Part shown: positions 38,520-53,421 of the stretch, piece after piece | Position numbering within the stretch: position 1 is the stretch's first letter | Layout: the number at the start of each line of letters is the position of its first letter | From: Ophiodon elongatus | Lineage: Eukaryota > Chordata > Actinopteri > Perciformes > Hexagrammidae | Assembly (NCBI GenBank): GCA_016806645.1 | Contig: JACSYO010000535.1 | Span: forward strand, 310,001-374,000 | Reading direction: 5' to 3' | Length of the DNA: 64,000 bases | Made by a program: the position numbers and the translations under genes | The notes under the pieces: model-generated | What the model was told of the DNA's origin: nothing | Databases searched by the model: none | What the model saw: only the letters and a program-made list of their open reading frames with translations

Positions 38520-38905
38520 TCATTATTCAGAAAATGTCAAATCCAGATAGACGTCACATGTTAATACCAATGTAAATAGGGCCATCGCAGTTAGCGTGCT
38601 AATATTGCTAATTAGCATGAAAAGCAAAGTGTGGTTGAGGTTGATAGGAATGGCACTAGTATTGAAGGTAGAAATCAAATATAAACCAAATTTTTTTCTC
38701 AATGATGGCACTAGAAAGAAAAGTCAGGGGCCCTCCAAAGTCATTAGCATTCATTCTCTGGGCACCATGAATGTCTGTACACAATTCCATGGCAATCCAT
38801 CCAATGGTAGATATTTCAGTGTGGACCAAAGTGGTGAACCAACCAACCAACATCGCCATCGCCTTCCTCCAATCAATGCCGCTAGCCTGGCTAAAAAATG
38901 TGTTT
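38520..38905 (+). mobile_element. Dispersed teleost repeat copy
   Basis: Phrases such as gttagcgtgctaatattgct, ccatggcaatccatccaat, atatttcagtgtggaccaaa and gctagcctggctaaaaa occur in this order. I recognise them from memory as parts of a repeat scattered through perciform introns and flanks. The copy appears diverged and has no coding capacity. The class (DNA transposon derivative or SINE) and exact ends are uncertain. Confidence 0.6.
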
Positions 38906-39533
38906 GACCCATGAAAATACAAATAGAAATGTTATTTGTCTTTCATTCCCACCATCTTTTATATTCCAGAGACTAACATCAAATGCCAACTCCACCCTCG
39001 ATAATCCATAAATGTGAAGAGAGTAATGAATGCTGCAACCGTTACAAATGCAGACATGTGGCAGCAGCATTATCAAAAGACAGAAGTGTGCATCACAATG
39101 TCACACGTTCACAAGTGGCAAAGACTCGGATCCAGAAGCTCTGGACGTGAAAGAGAACTATAACAGGAATTATATAGATAAGTGTGAACCTGACAAGAAA
39201 TAAAAGACGGAGCTAGTTATCTGATATGACTTTCCTTGAGAAGCAAACCAAAGCACATCTGAACTTTACGTGTGTTTAGGGTATCAGTTGAAGGCAGAAG
39301 CAGCGAACAGAGGAGGAAACTCATTTCAGCCCGAAAAGATTTCTGATTATTCTCTCCGTTTTTATTTATTCATTTTTTTCAGCTCCATGCAGTCCTCCTG
39401 ACATCATGACCAAAAGCAAAGACACACTTCCGACTGTGATTTAGCAATGCGTGAATACAAATCGGTTTTGGAAGAAGCACATCTTTCATTACTCAAAACA
39501 CACCTCCTCCCCCATTTCAGTTTAATCTACCTA

Positions 39534-39565
<32 letters not shown>

Positions 39566-42500
39566 GAATTTCAATTTTCTCAGCCAATTTCAGGAAGTGA
39601 AATTACATTTGAAGCACTAACTTTGGAATAAAATGAAGCCCCGAGTATGTGACAGCAGCCACATGTAACATTCACACCAGCTAACACAAAAAGCACAACA
39701 ACACACTGATCCGGATAATGTCCCGTCAGAATCCCGGTGACGGCAGCTGGTTCAACAGCTTACTTGAGAATGACTCATGTTTCTTGGCCTTTTATCTGGA
39801 CATTTATAATCATCACTCTAATATGTACATGACTTCTCACCTCGTCATATATATTAAGATTGAGGATAATTAACATACTGGTCAACCCTGCCCAGGGTAC
39901 ACTGAGCGAATAATAACGATAATCACGCAGACCAATGTGAAGTCACGGTCGACGGCAAGTGAGGTAAAACAACAAAAAAATAGAATAAGAGTTTTTTTCT
40001 TCTTTTTTTTTTTAAAATGGTAACAGGATTAGAAGAAAACCAGCTGCTCGCCAAGCGATCCAAATAAAAATAACCTCTCCCTAACATGGAGCTGATGTTG
40101 CTACTTGTTTTTCTCCCAGACAGTCCAATTGCTTTTGTTTCAACAACATCGAGGCTGGTATAAAAGAGGCGAGAGGAAGAGATGGAGCCACACCTGAGCA
40201 CAGTGCTTGTTCTGCCTTAACCCCGCAGATCAGATGTAATGTTATAGGCTTTAAGCTACTTTAGGCTCTGACTGCTGATGCCTACACAATGTAATTCCCC
40301 ACACCCGTGACAGGCAACTCCTAACACGTCATCAATTTCCTTTTAAGAGATGTTTAAAAAGATTCCAAGATGAAGAGCATGTCGGTGGGTGTATAACATT
40401 TTAATGCAGACAATCTGAAGGGAAATTAGGGGTAATGAGAAATGTGATTGTGATTAGCAGGAGGAGCGGTGGGATTTTGTCACATACTGTTTATTTACTT
40501 CTGGTGGAAGTAGTATTTAAAGGATGAGCCTCGTAATATTCTATAATTTGGTTATTGTTAACAATTCCCAAAAAAGGACAAAAGCAACATATTTTAGCAT
40601 GAAAGCTGAATGACTTCCCCCTCGTCTCTGTGGAGAGAACATGCACATCTTGACATACAGGTCGCAAACATGAAATTAGATCTTCTAAAAAAGCTAAATA
40701 GTTTATTAAAACAGCTGGGTACTCTAGTTTTAGGCTAACCGTATTCAAACAGGAATACGTAGCGTATTTGTTGGAGGCTATTTTCAGCTGCAGATTTAAT
40801 ACAAATCTGGTGCGCTTGAGAGTATTTATGGTCCCAGAATAGTGTATGTGGGATTGACTCTAAATACACGAGTGTTCATATTCATAATAATGAGGGAACA
40901 TGTCACCCAGAGTCACAGTGTGACTCCTATTATTTTTGGACAACAATGAAGGTCCTTAGCACAGAGGGGTGAGCGCCGGGCTTTGGATAAAAAGACTACT
41001 TGTTAATAGGATCAATTTGTTGTTGGCTTTAGTTTTCTTTTTCTTTTTTTTTTTTTTTACAATTTGTTAACAAAAGGAACATTATGAAATATTACCTCAC
41101 TTCAGTGCAAGCAGCAATCCCACAACACTTCATCAAAAGTAAACATACAATTAAAGATTTATGTAAAAAAAAAAAGAAGAAGAAAAATCTGCATTTTGAA
41201 CAATGCTGCTTTTTATGTCGAGTCATTGATTTAACATGTAAGAAGCACCTTACTGTTGAACCTGGTCCAGGTGGTTGTCAGGCTCACGACTTCATATGCT
41301 GCTGGGTTTGACAGTCGAGCAATGCATCATACTTTGTGTCTTAAATATGCTGTGTGAAAAATCTAAATATGCAAAGCGAGCAGCGATTCTCTTAATCGGA
41401 TGGATAATGAAACAGCAGAGTAACGTATCCAAACAACGGAGGTACTCAAATACTCGGCACATCAAAACCACGCCGGTACTTGAGTGAGATACTTGGTCAC
41501 TTTGCTCGTCTCACGTGTGTCTGAGGCAGATAAGCAGCGAGCAGGGATCCTCCTCCTGGGCTGTTGCAGCGCCTGATGATCTTCTGACAGATGATGTGAT
41601 GAGGTGGGACAGCGCCGCTACGCCGCTAATAACACCTCGCCGCAAATAAGGGCTGGAGACATGCACCATCTGATAACAAGGGAGCTGCTCTCGTTGTACA
41701 GGAGGTGCTGTGAATATTAATCTTCATCTCCCTTCTCATTTTCTACTCTGCCCTCTTATCTAATTTGATTTGATATCTTTCAGAGTCACATTTCCAAAAC
41801 ATATACAAAGTGAGGAGTGGACATGTAAAATGGTAATTTAGATATTTTGATGATATTTTTACACATTTGCCTCCTGTGACCCGACTGAAGATGTCGAAAA
41901 CGTATTTTTTTTTTCCGGTTCCGTAGTAAACTCAAATGACATTTAAAAACTCATCGTGATGAGCTTGTGCAGTGGCAGATTTTTATTTATTTTTTTAAAT
42001 TTTCTTTTACATATTGAAAATCAAAAAAGGCAAAACATTTCCAGAGTTTAGTTGGAAATAGACAAACTACTGTTCCACCAGTGTAAATCAGATGACTATG
42101 ATGCCGCCCACAGTTAAATCTGCTCTGCAGGCTGTGCCATTCTGCAAAAATCACCATAATTGTGTTTCTCTGGACAAAAAGCAGGTCAGTACTCCCATAT
42201 CGGTTGTAAATGTTTTCATGTCACTGTGAGTACAACAAAGTCATCCGTGCAGTTGTAACACACAGCCCAAGCTGCAGTGGACTCATCTGACACCGAGGAA
42301 AATTGAATTTATTAACACAATGGTCAGCTTCTTCTTTCCCCCCCCTCACTTATATTTGCAGAGGGGTTGCAGCCTTAATATGCACAATACACAAATTCTT
42401 CAAGCTGTCCTTGAGATCCTCCCATTGAGACTCCCAGGGCCTTTCAATCTGTTATCCGTGTGTATAACGAATACTAAAAAAACACATTATGAGGACAAAT

Positions 42501-43689
42501 TCAGAATGTTTGCTTTGTTATTGCAGCATGTTGAGCACAGTAGACTTTTCTCCTGAGTTCCCTCAACAATGGCAACAATAGCTGGTCTGAGATTTTCCTC
42601 CCTCCTCCCTTCCTAAATCCATAAAGAGCCTTCATATCATGGCCAAGCACTATATTACAGAGACAGAAATGGCTTTCACATCCAACCCAATAATGTGCAT
42701 GAACAATAGCAAAGCAGTAGTTGACTGGCAATAAATATCTGAAAAGAGGCACTTTGCTCCAGGAAAATGTACCAATAGAATTCCAGCTATGAGTCTAGTG
42801 GAGACATCAAATTAGCGCTGTCGACCACTGCATATAAGACTGTGAAGAATAGGGGGAAGTGCTTTAACTGCAAAAAAGATCATTACCTAAATTAATAAGA
42901 CCACTTTTTATAAATTCAACATGTCACCTTGTACTTTCTCATATGCGCTATAGAGAAAAAAAGAGTCCTTGTGACTCACTGCAATTAGGGCTATTCTTGT
43001 TTGACTGTAAAACTAGCAGGGAAATGGGAGTCTCAAACTATAGACTCACTCCGTGAGAATTTGAATGTCATTTGGATAATGGAGAGGTACTCAAGGTATT
43101 TTTGGGGAATTGCTTTGAAATGCAAGGCAGGTGACGACTCTGACAGGCTGTGTACAAGGAAACCGCCAGGTGAATTTGGTTCTAATGGCCATTGAGAATT
43201 TGAAAAGGGGAAATGTTGGTCCGACTAAATTCAGCGTGACGGCCTTATTTCACTTTCAGATACTCCGTCTAAATAATGGGCCACTTCCTCCTGTAAAGCA
43301 GGACATTGTATGGCTTCCAGCTAACCGCCTGCCCACAATTTGGAGAAATTGAGAGCAGCCCACTGCCAGTCAGTCAGTAGAGCATAAGCGAAGAGAGGAT
43401 TTAAGACAATGAGGAAACCAGAACAGACAAAAGTAAATTATGGGCCAAAATTCATGCAAAGTTTTACTTCTAATATGTACCAAAATCCAAATACTGCGAG
43501 TAGAGCTGCTCGCTTGATTTTGACACTTTAAATGATCCGTCGTCGAGCCTCCAGTTTGCCTCCAGTTTGATTTCTCATCAAAGCATCAAGAAGCCCTTTT
43601 TGTAATTCCCCTTTGCCTGTTCTTATGGTGAGACTTAATGTTTCATCCTGCTTGTTCTGTGGATAGTGACACACATTTTAAACACATTT

Positions 43690-43960
43690 TAAGCATATTA
43701 AAGGACAGTCGAAGAAATTTGTGAAATACTCTTTTCCTTGTCCTGTTGGATAGTTAGATAAATAGATAAGGGTTAATTTCATCCCTCTGCATCAAAGAAG
43801 AACAGGCTGTTTATGTTTAGCTTAGCTTAGCTCAATGACTGGAAGTAGGGGGAAACTGCTAGTCTATCTCTGATAGTAAAAAATATGCCTTCTAGCAACC
43901 TTAAAATTAACTTATTTACATGCATCTTATTAGCCAAAAAACTAAAGTTTAAATTAATAT
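43690..43960 (+). mobile_element. Dispersed teleost repeat copy (with tagcttagcttagct core)
   Basis: The sequence runs from attaaaggacagtcgaag through tttagcttagcttagctc to gactggaagtagggggaaac and a tail rich in aac and tta. This order matches a repeat I know from fish introns (gcttagcataaagactgg-type core). The left part is eroded. The piece at 54355-54480 looks like the better-preserved left half of the same family. Confidence 0.6.
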
Positions 43961-43964
43961 TTTT

Positions 43965-44320
43965 TTCAGGTCAATTCATCAGTCCTCTAAGGGAGTTTGC
44001 AACATTACAAAAAACACAAGAACAGACATAGCAGACAAAGTACAGAATATAAGAACCACCAATAAATCAATACAAATTAACAATAAAACATAACAAAACA
44101 ATAATCAGGGAGAAACCTGAAATAACAAACAGTGTACCTCTTGGCTACAGCACTGCTGCTAAACTTCAGTGTGTGCAAATTAATTGAAAGAGTGCAAATT
44201 AAGTGATTTTATTGTGCACACTAAAAATAAATGTTTGGATCTATTACACCTGGCACTGTAGAGTCTGGAGGGTAACTCTGCCCGAAGAGAAGGAGTAAAA
44301 GCTCTGGTTTGTGCATGGTA
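43965..44320. mobile_element. A-rich block, possibly an old retroelement fragment
   Basis: A long A-rich stretch with acaagaacagacatagcag and a repeated gtgcaaattaa motif directly follows the dispersed repeat. It resembles 3' regions of fish retroelements only loosely, so the call is weak. Confidence 0.25.
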
Positions 44321-45569
44321 AGTGAAGTTTGTCATTTAGAAGAAATCAGTCCTAATCATCTCAACAGTGAACAGCATTTTATTTTAGAAAAAAAAAATGT
44401 AATCAGCATTATGTGGTTAATGCAGTTGAGACTGCTTCAAACTAAAATCGGTCTCATAAGTTTAAGTGCTTGTGGTAAAAAGCCGACTCAATACACTGTA
44501 GATTGTGAAATTCTGCCTTGAGGACAGCCACGTAGGTGTGATGGTGTGATGTGTGAGCTCCAACTGGAAGATGTAGAGATGTGGGCTGATAGGTATTGTT
44601 ATGTGTGTCGGTAACAGCACACACGTAAACTAATTTGACCTGTGAATCTAATGCGAACGACACGAGTTCCTGCATTTCTTGTGCATTGTGAATAAAATAA
44701 GTTCTTATACGATCAAGATTAAACTGTAAATGAAACGACTTGGTCTGTGGCTAAATATGAGCCACCGCAGTGGTATAATACAAAGGAAGGGAAGAGTGGT
44801 AAACAACAAAGTGAAAAAAAAGAAGATATTTCAGACAGAATTATGTTTCACAGACAGAACTGTTGTGTTATTTTCACAATTTCTAAGATCCTTTGGACAA
44901 ATTACTGAATTGTTAAAGCACTTGTCACCGTGTCTCAGCAGAAACAAAAGCTGATTATATTCACTGTTCTCAGATTTTAGGATTAGATACTCTTTTTTTC
45001 TCCATATATAATGATGAAACCTTACCGATAAAGAAATACTGTGGTATCATCTATTCAATACTTTGCTGCTTTAGTTCTGTAATTAAATCCACATTTGTGA
45101 TAAATGTACTGTGGTCATTATCCTGTCTGAGCTGCATAAATTGAGATGCAGGGTAAATGGCAAGAGTGTTAGATCTACTATGCCATTAAAGCAGTGCAAG
45201 TATGCATACCATTGTTATTATTATCATCATCATTATTGAACTACTAATGTTGAAGATATTAGTAACCTGTAGTTGAAAATATTCACGTCAAACAATGTAA
45301 TCATCTGTTTAAAATCACTATAATATAATTCATTAACAAGTTTCATGTTTTCTTGAACAAATTACAAGTCAGTTAGAATTCTAATTATGGAGCTTTCAAA
45401 ACACACACGTCGCTCCATACAACGCTTACAACAAAATTCCTCTTTGTTTCATTTTGATGAAATTATAGCCTGTCGCAGTTCTTAATGATATACAAGGTCA
45501 CCAGCAAAAAGAAGACTCCAAATGCTGACATGAGACTATCAGTGAGAGAAAGGCTTGAGTAATGAAACG

Positions 45570-45572
<3 letters not shown>

Positions 45573-45616
<44 letters not shown>
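45573..45616. repeat. AT dinucleotide microsatellite
   Basis: Twenty-two uninterrupted AT units, a likely unpairing or cruciform-prone tract. Confidence 0.97.
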
Positions 45617-45618
<2 letters not shown>

Positions 45619-46113
45619 ACATTGCAACATACAATATATCTGTAACATGGGGAATGGTCAGAAGCGACACATCTGTGACACCGAGGCGCGGCGACCACCT
45701 GGCTGGTCCCTGCAGTCATTTGAGGGAAGTGCTGCTGGTCGAGGTTATGGATGTTGGTCATTGTGAAAAAGAGCCCTTTTGTTTTTTGTTGTTGAGAAGG
45801 ATCAGAGATCTGATGTCCGGTGGCAACCCGACCCCCCTCACCATAACCCTCCAGTGGAAAGACAGATTGCCTATTTTTCCATCACCTGTGCCGGGGCCGG
45901 GCCCATGACACCTGCTAGACGAGCACAGTTTAGTGCGCTCCCTGTCAGCTAACGTATGGGTCTATTGATGTGCTGTGACTGGGCCGGGCTGATCCTACCC
46001 AACACGCATTAGGGCCAGCTGTTGTTCCTCATCTGTCTCCGTGTGTAGCCCCGATAGCCACAAACAGACAGTAAACACAGGCTGCTCCAACCATAACGCC
46101 CCATCTACCTTCA

Positions 46114-46126
46114 CCCCCCCCCCCCC
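46114..46126. repeat. C13 homopolymer in a C-rich patch
   Basis: Thirteen C followed by more C blocks; in the transcript this is a G-rich patch. Confidence 0.9.
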
Positions 46127-49100
46127 AACCCCCGCCCCGCTGCTCACAATACCATCATTTCCTGGCCTCCGATTAAATGACTGTAGAAGTGCCGCCTTTA
46201 ATTGAGTCCAAGAATGTGGCTGATGGGGAAAAACTTGATTCACTGCAAGCATGGTAATTGCAGTCTTGATTACACCCGTCTGAGAAGCTAATTCTAAGAT
46301 TCAAGACTCAGTGAGGCTTAATGGAATGGTCTGCAGTCAGATGAGTTAACAATGTAACGCAAACACTACAAATTGCATGCTGCCGCGTTTGACTCTGATG
46401 ATTAAGGTTAAAGAATTCAATAATGATTACGGTAAGTGCATGAAAACAAACAAAAGACCTTGACAAATACATGTGAAAACCACGACGGACTCATCAAGCA
46501 ATCAGCTGAAAAGAACAAACAAACAAAAACAGCACATTTCCCACCAAACAAGTCTTGTGGATTTTACTGCATTCATTATTAGATCATTTGAGCCAACAGC
46601 ATTAGAGGCTCAGGGAGACTCAACCTACCCTGTTGAGAAAGATGAGGGAGACGCCCTTTTCAAAGTTTGAGCCCATGAACCCCTGAAAGGTCTGTTCATG
46701 CCCCTGCAGGCATGAATAATCACCCCCAGCTCCCCTGTAATGTGCTGCGGATGATGTATTGGGCCACATTTATTACTGCTCCGCTTCCACCTGGCTAGGA
46801 GCAGCAAGTCCTCCATTAAAGAAAAAAAAAAAGAGGCCTGCAACAAGATCTCTGCACAGCCAGAGACTTAGGGAAGGCTTAGATCTACTGTTAAGACTGC
46901 ATGACCTATTTGGTGAAAATTGGCAGTCATGGACAGCTCCCATTTTGGCATTAAACACATCAGGCCATTGAATTCCCGTTAGTTCAGTGCAGTAAGTCTA
47001 TTCAACCGTTCGGGGCCACTTGCGCTGCTAATCCATGTCTACATTCATATGTCTGTAAGATTTCTGTCATCTCAGCAGGGAAGGGAAGCAACAGTCCAAT
47101 CAAGACACGCACGCACTGGCTTTAGCTTGTACACATGTGCAGGGTGTTGTTACCATTGGAGATTAGTCCTGTCCTGCTGGATAACACATTCTTATTTTAA
47201 TAGTAATATGGGATTAAAATGGCCAGCACTTCCTAGTGGTTTTACCGGATTACAGCATCATTACATGGCATCCTTTAGCTGTCAAATTAATTGAACAAAT
47301 TTGCCCTTTAGACAAACATGTCAGACTACTGACTTAGACACAACACCAATGGTTTCTGACATAAGGGTCAAGCTGACGTGTTATGAGAAGGTGTTCTGAG
47401 GCATTTTTTAAAATAGCATGTGGGCTCAGTGTTCAGTCAGGAAAAACAAGATATGAAAATGATTCTGAACAGAATAATATACTAAAACAGCTGTCTGAGG
47501 TCTAACCACCAGAAGGGGAAGTTTGACTTTTGGCTGCGCCTTCTGATACCGACGGTAATAAATTCATTATGATGAAGTTACGTGATATGATGTGTCAAAA
47601 ATCCGAACATTCAGTGAATAGTAATGCGATTACTTTTCTACTGGGATGAATAATTTCGAGCAAAACAGCGCACCACCGCAGGAAACCGTGTTTGGCAGAC
47701 TTACAGCAGCTTTACATGGCCCACCTTCTCCTACACTCTCTGAAGGTTGCTGCTTTTCTAGCTGTTGCTCTCCCTCTGTTCATTTGCTCTCCCTCTGACG
47801 CTATAAACTGCAATTCTTGCAAATGCAGTCCTCAATTTGATAAAGGTCAACGTTGTTAAGTGCCCATATGTATGTGGGGAAAAAGCCTTTATTATTACAC
47901 CACCTCCTTACCGCGCGGAGAGCCTCAGCCTCCCGGTATTCTGAAGCTAATGTGAGCAGAAAGGAGAACGTTCCCAGCGATTGCACCTGCAGAGCCAGTG
48001 AGCAAATATGTGAGCACGTATGGTGTTTGTACATCCGTGTACGTGCAGGCATGTGTCTGAGAACGCCTGTGTGCCGAGAGGTCGCAACATGAATCAATTT
48101 AAAGCCATCGCCTGCACAGAAATGACTTATTTGTCCAATTCATTACAGTGTTCCATTCCATTGTGAAAGCCCCACGAAATCACACGCTTCTTGATTGAAA
48201 TCATTGCCAGTGGGAGAACCTAGCCAACACCCTCAAAGGAGCCGCTATTCTGAAAGTGAGTGAATCATTGATTTTCAGCCGGAAATCATCAAGGCGAATC
48301 TATAGTAAATGAGAGAGTGGAGATGGCAAATGGTCTAGTTCAGCAGGATATTCAGTTATCACTGTATTCTTTTACAGACGGGCCACGGTGTCCAGCTATT
48401 TTCGAGCTTGTGGTTAAGTGAAGACCAGTCACTCTCAGAGGGAGTTTGTTCCTGCGCTTTGCTTAAGTGCAAATGGAAAGCACCCTTGAGTGAGCAAAAT
48501 CGTGCGAGAAAGAGTTTGAAAGAAATTGTAATCTTGCCAAAAATAAAAACGAGACAAGAAAGCAATAACATCCCAAACTAACACAGAAATCCTATTGTGG
48601 GTTCCGCGCCGAAGGGTTGCTCTATGAAAATGAGCTGCTTTGATGTTTGATTAAAAAAAATATCCTCCTCCTCTGGATCCCTGTACAAATTGTTTGAAAA
48701 TTAATAATGCTTGAATTAGAAGATTTAATAAAAGGGCTAACAGCGCAGAGCCAGTTTAATAAAAAATACACAACATTATACATTTTTTTGCCTCATTTCC
48801 AGAGCAACAGAGTTGACATCTTCATCAGGAAATAAACAGCTCTTATAGAAAGAGAATCTTCCATGTTGCACTAACAATTATCCAAATCCAATGACAGGTT
48901 GTCCAATGCAGATTGGTGAAGAGAAAATATGTTTTCACGCGACAACGTATATACCTACTCTGAAGTTACGTGTGCTTTCCAAATAGCAAAAAAATCATTT
49001 TGTGACAGGGACTCCAATTAATCAAAACATTTCTTTGACAGATGTCAAATTACAAACATTAGTGAGGACAACACATTCAGCACTGACAGATGCTGCAGAC

Positions 49101-52100
49101 TTGAGAATAAGGTGTCTGGCTGTAATGCTGCTGACAGCGAGAGACAGAGATTATTGTTCTGGGTGTGGATGCCCTCGGTATGGAAATGTTTTTTGAGGCT
49201 GAAGATCGTAACGGGCCCCTTCTCGGCTGCCGCTTTGTCACCTGGTCTGTTTTCATTTAAATATGTAAAGCACGGCGAGGGATAAAAAGGTCAACTTGGA
49301 GCTATAATGTAGAAGACGTATGATTTGTTTTCTCAGACAACACATGAAAAATGCAGACAGACGGGTTGTCCGGCCTTTTGATGATTGTGTTTGAAATTCA
49401 GCCGATATCTGACAAATTAACTCGATAGAAGCTCCGTTTGTGCAGACTTCAAAACCCATCAGTAATGGCTCCAACTCCAACGCATTAAATGTTGGGACTG
49501 CCAGTGCATTTCAGGCCAAGTTGATAAAAAAAGAAAAAAACATAATAATTCTGATGTTTCAGATGAGTCGTGACTCCCCTTCACCATTCCTCTGGCTGTG
49601 TCAGCCTTAAACATTTTGAGATTAAACAACTGATTGACTTGGCTGGCCTCAGGCTACTTGTTAGCGAGCTGTGATGGACCGGTGCCAGAACCTGACGGGT
49701 GGAAGCAAAGAAAAATATTTGGTTCAAACGTCCAAATGGAGGAGTACATCAGTAAATAAAGCACTCAGCTGTCTTGGAGGTACATATTCCTGTGAGAGAA
49801 GCCGTCAACGGGACAAAGAACTGGGTGCTGCACTGCACTGTGGTTTATCCCTTGCCTGGTATGAACAATAAAAAGGCTGGCACCGCGTTACGGGGTGTGT
49901 GTGTGGGTGTGTGTACACAATCTGAGTGCATGCGAGACTGAATCTCCCGAGCAGCTTAAGTGAAAGTGATAAGCAGAAGAAACAGCGTTCTGCTTCTCAC
50001 AGGCCCCTTCCAACGATCGCTGGGAATTCATTGCTCTTTCTAGCTGTCAAGCAGGAAGAGAAGGAGGAAAGTGTATTTAAAGGATTTTCACAGTCCTTAA
50101 TGCTATTTATTACATCTCACCAGCTGCAGCGAGGAGTGGCCACATGTAATTGCGGCCATAGATCTTTTGCCCCGAAGACAACCAATCAAGATGGATTCCT
50201 TTTCCCCTCGCTGGGATTGACCGTGAGTGAATCCTGGTGACTTAGAGATGGGACATTATTTAACATGGACCCAGAGTGACATTAAGGAGCATTAGGTTCC
50301 GGGGTTGTTAAAGCACTTGTCACACTCTAAAGGCATCCATCTGCACAACGCTGGCTTCAATCAATAGATAAGTAATCGGCTGCAATGAGAGCCAGCATGC
50401 GGTATTACTCACTGACTCTGTCCTGAAACAGCCCCACCGCCCAGCGAGCGGAGGAGCACAGAGCATGCAGCTCCATCATGAAGGAACTTATCTCTCAGCT
50501 GAGCACGACGGTATCGACAGCCCAGAACTAAGAGCACCTTTGTATTGGTACCATCACTCAGAGGGACCGCGCTTTCATGTTGCAATCTTTTCCTGCTGCA
50601 AAGTCAATGCGCCGAAATAAATGTGCACCGACTTGCCTCCACTATACTTCCCATGAGCCCCTCCTGCGATGCATTCTATGGCGCGTACATCATTTAAATG
50701 TTGACTTGTTTTTTGAAAAGGTGAAAAGGAGAACAAGTAACACGGCAGTCCTCCTGAGCCCAGATGTGGCTTAGTGACAGCGCGGCATGTGACATTGCCT
50801 CCTCGCCACTTCGCTCGCTGCGAGGAGCTGTGAAACGCTGCACAGGAACTGATGGGATTGCGGATGGCGAGGATAAAGCGGCTGTGTGGGAAGCACGTCG
50901 GGAACAACCTGGAATCAGTGAACTTGCAGTTTGAGATCCATCGTTTAATTTCACTTCTGAGTTTTAGCTCCTGGTTCCACAAGCATGTTCTCATCGAGCA
51001 CGTAGCCTGCATGGATCTTCGTATGGTAATGTCCCAGCATGATTATTGATTCTAACACTGGTCTGACAGATATGGCAAAACATCTGCAAAATAATGACAG
51101 TCATTCTCCATAATAGAAACTTCAGCTTGTCATGTTTGTTCTGTTTAAACCGGGCTAAACTAATCAATGAACCCCTATTTATAGACATGTTCAAATAAGA
51201 CTTATGAGATTATTCCTACACAGAAACTAAAAGTAGGACAAAAGTAATTTCTTTCCTCTTTTGGGTAACCTATAAAAAAGGTCAGTATGTGTGGGAGATG
51301 AGTTTCTGACTAATTCAATTGCACCTACTTTATGCTTGTACATTAGAACACGTAATACTTCATACTCGCTAATGATCCATATAGAAGCTACAAATGATTT
51401 GATGATGTTTGTTTTAGCAACAACATACGAGCTAACAAGCTCCTCGGCACAATGCAGCTTATTAGGAATAATGACTGTGTAGTGTCAGATGGAAAGATAA
51501 TTAGTTCTTCAAAAGTTCAAAAGACTAGCGCCTCTGCTCCACTTTGACTGTACATTAAAACCATGTATCATTAAAACACAAGACCCAGAACTTTGATCTT
51601 GACTTTTAGAGAGAAAACCACTGAAACACAGCAATTTAATGCAAAGAACACACTGTTATTAAAGTGTAGGAATGCACTTCAGCTGACATATCATTGATTA
51701 TTTTACGACTGGAATGAATCCGTGCTCATATGCAGCTGGTGCCCCAAACCCGCTTCACTTTTGTGGGAAAAAATGTGATCAACCTAAAGACGGCGAACAG
51801 TAACGTCCCTGAAGATAAACGACTGCAACGAAAGTATGTAAGTAGTTAGGCAACAGCAGCAGCAGCAGCACTACAGCAAGAATAAGCCCACCACCGTCTG
51901 ACATAGGTGGTGCCTCCGGGCTGCACTGCTTTCTGTGCGGCTTCTGCCGTGGGGAAAATTGAATCGTATTGAGAGTAAATGGCCTCAGCTTTGTGGGGAA
52001 AACAAAACCCTGACATGAATTTAACAATCAAAACAGGGATATGAATAGCTTCTGAGGGGAAGGCAAAGGTTGGCTAATGTGCTCCACTGCATAAGAATGC

Positions 52101-53421
52101 AATCCGTCTTCCCATGTTCTGCATACCAACCCTCTTCCCTACAGACGTGATTACCGCGGGCTACAGCGGTCATAGCTACCATCTGAGGTATTAGGAGAAT
52201 AAAAGTGTTTCGGTGCTGTCTGATGTGAACAGTGTTTGCGTAGCTCATTTCTAATAGAATTTAAAACACTTAATCATCCGGAGTTTTCAAAATGCAAAGT
52301 AAATTTATTCTCTGAGCATTTTTGTCTTTTTGTCAAGGAGTGGGCCCCCATTCAAACAATGCATTTGCATTCACCATGCAATGAATCAAATTAGTACCAT
52401 GATGTTGATGGGGTCTCCTGCTGTGATTTCCCTCAACAGACATGGACAACAACACAGCTGGGAGCTGGTATGCACACCAATTTACTTTCTGCATAACAAA
52501 TATATGCAGGAGATTCTCTCAAAGAAAATGGAATATTTAATTTCTCATTTGAGTGGATTACCGAAACCCCATGTAAAAATTCCCTCGATTATTCATGATG
52601 AGGGTAGTGCTGTGTACAACGTGTTCAGTAGCAAAACAAGATCGAATCGCTTTTGCCTCGAGCGTTAGTGTCAAAGACACCACTTAACGTTACGTTATCG
52701 TTCACTAAATGTTCTTTGTTTCGGATGTTCACTTTAAACAAGAACTAGGTAACAGTGCAAAATGTAGCGTTTAGGCCACCGTTCAGGATCTTGACACTGA
52801 ACGTCGACTGTAGAAGTCAGCCAGCAATGAAATCCTCATGCTAAAACTTTTTGGGGTCAAACATTAGAGTGCTAAAATGTACAAAGCCATATTTTGTTGT
52901 TTTATTTAGATTCCTGTTTTAATGAAATAGATTTGTAAAAGAAAACTTACAGAAATCACTGACACGTAACACAATGTGTCTGTTTAAGAAGACAAATACT
53001 GAAAGCTTACACCAATCCCATCGATCGGTCCTCTTAACCGAACAATTGGGCTCAAATTAGTATCTGACGCTGCTCTATTTGGCATATTCAGTAAAGGCAT
53101 GTCATTCTTCTGGTGACGGTGGATATTGATTTTTAGGCTGGCCTGCTCTAAATATCGGCCTCATACAATAGACTGGGCACAAAGGCTATTCTCTGTGTAG
53201 GAGTGTCGCATTCAATAACCGCTTCAAGCACTGCTCGAGAAATTTGAAGGAATTTTTGGTGCGATTCTGAAAACTATTCAACAGGCCTATTGTTGCTTCT
53301 CCGGCGTCTTAATAGAGGAGCTTCTCTTGTTCAATTGTACTACGACATGCTAATGTGAGGTCATGATTAACACAAGACTGAAGCTTAAAGGGACTGAAAC
53401 CAGTGGTTTCCTCCACCAGAA

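Noticed and set aside
45555..45908. 117-codon + strand frame beginning in the AT repeat
   Set aside because: The first part is an isoleucine-tyrosine translation of the microsatellite and the rest has no recognisable domain.
50575..51012. 145-codon minus-strand frame
   Set aside because: No recognisable motif; two shorter frames overlap it on the other strand, as expected by chance.
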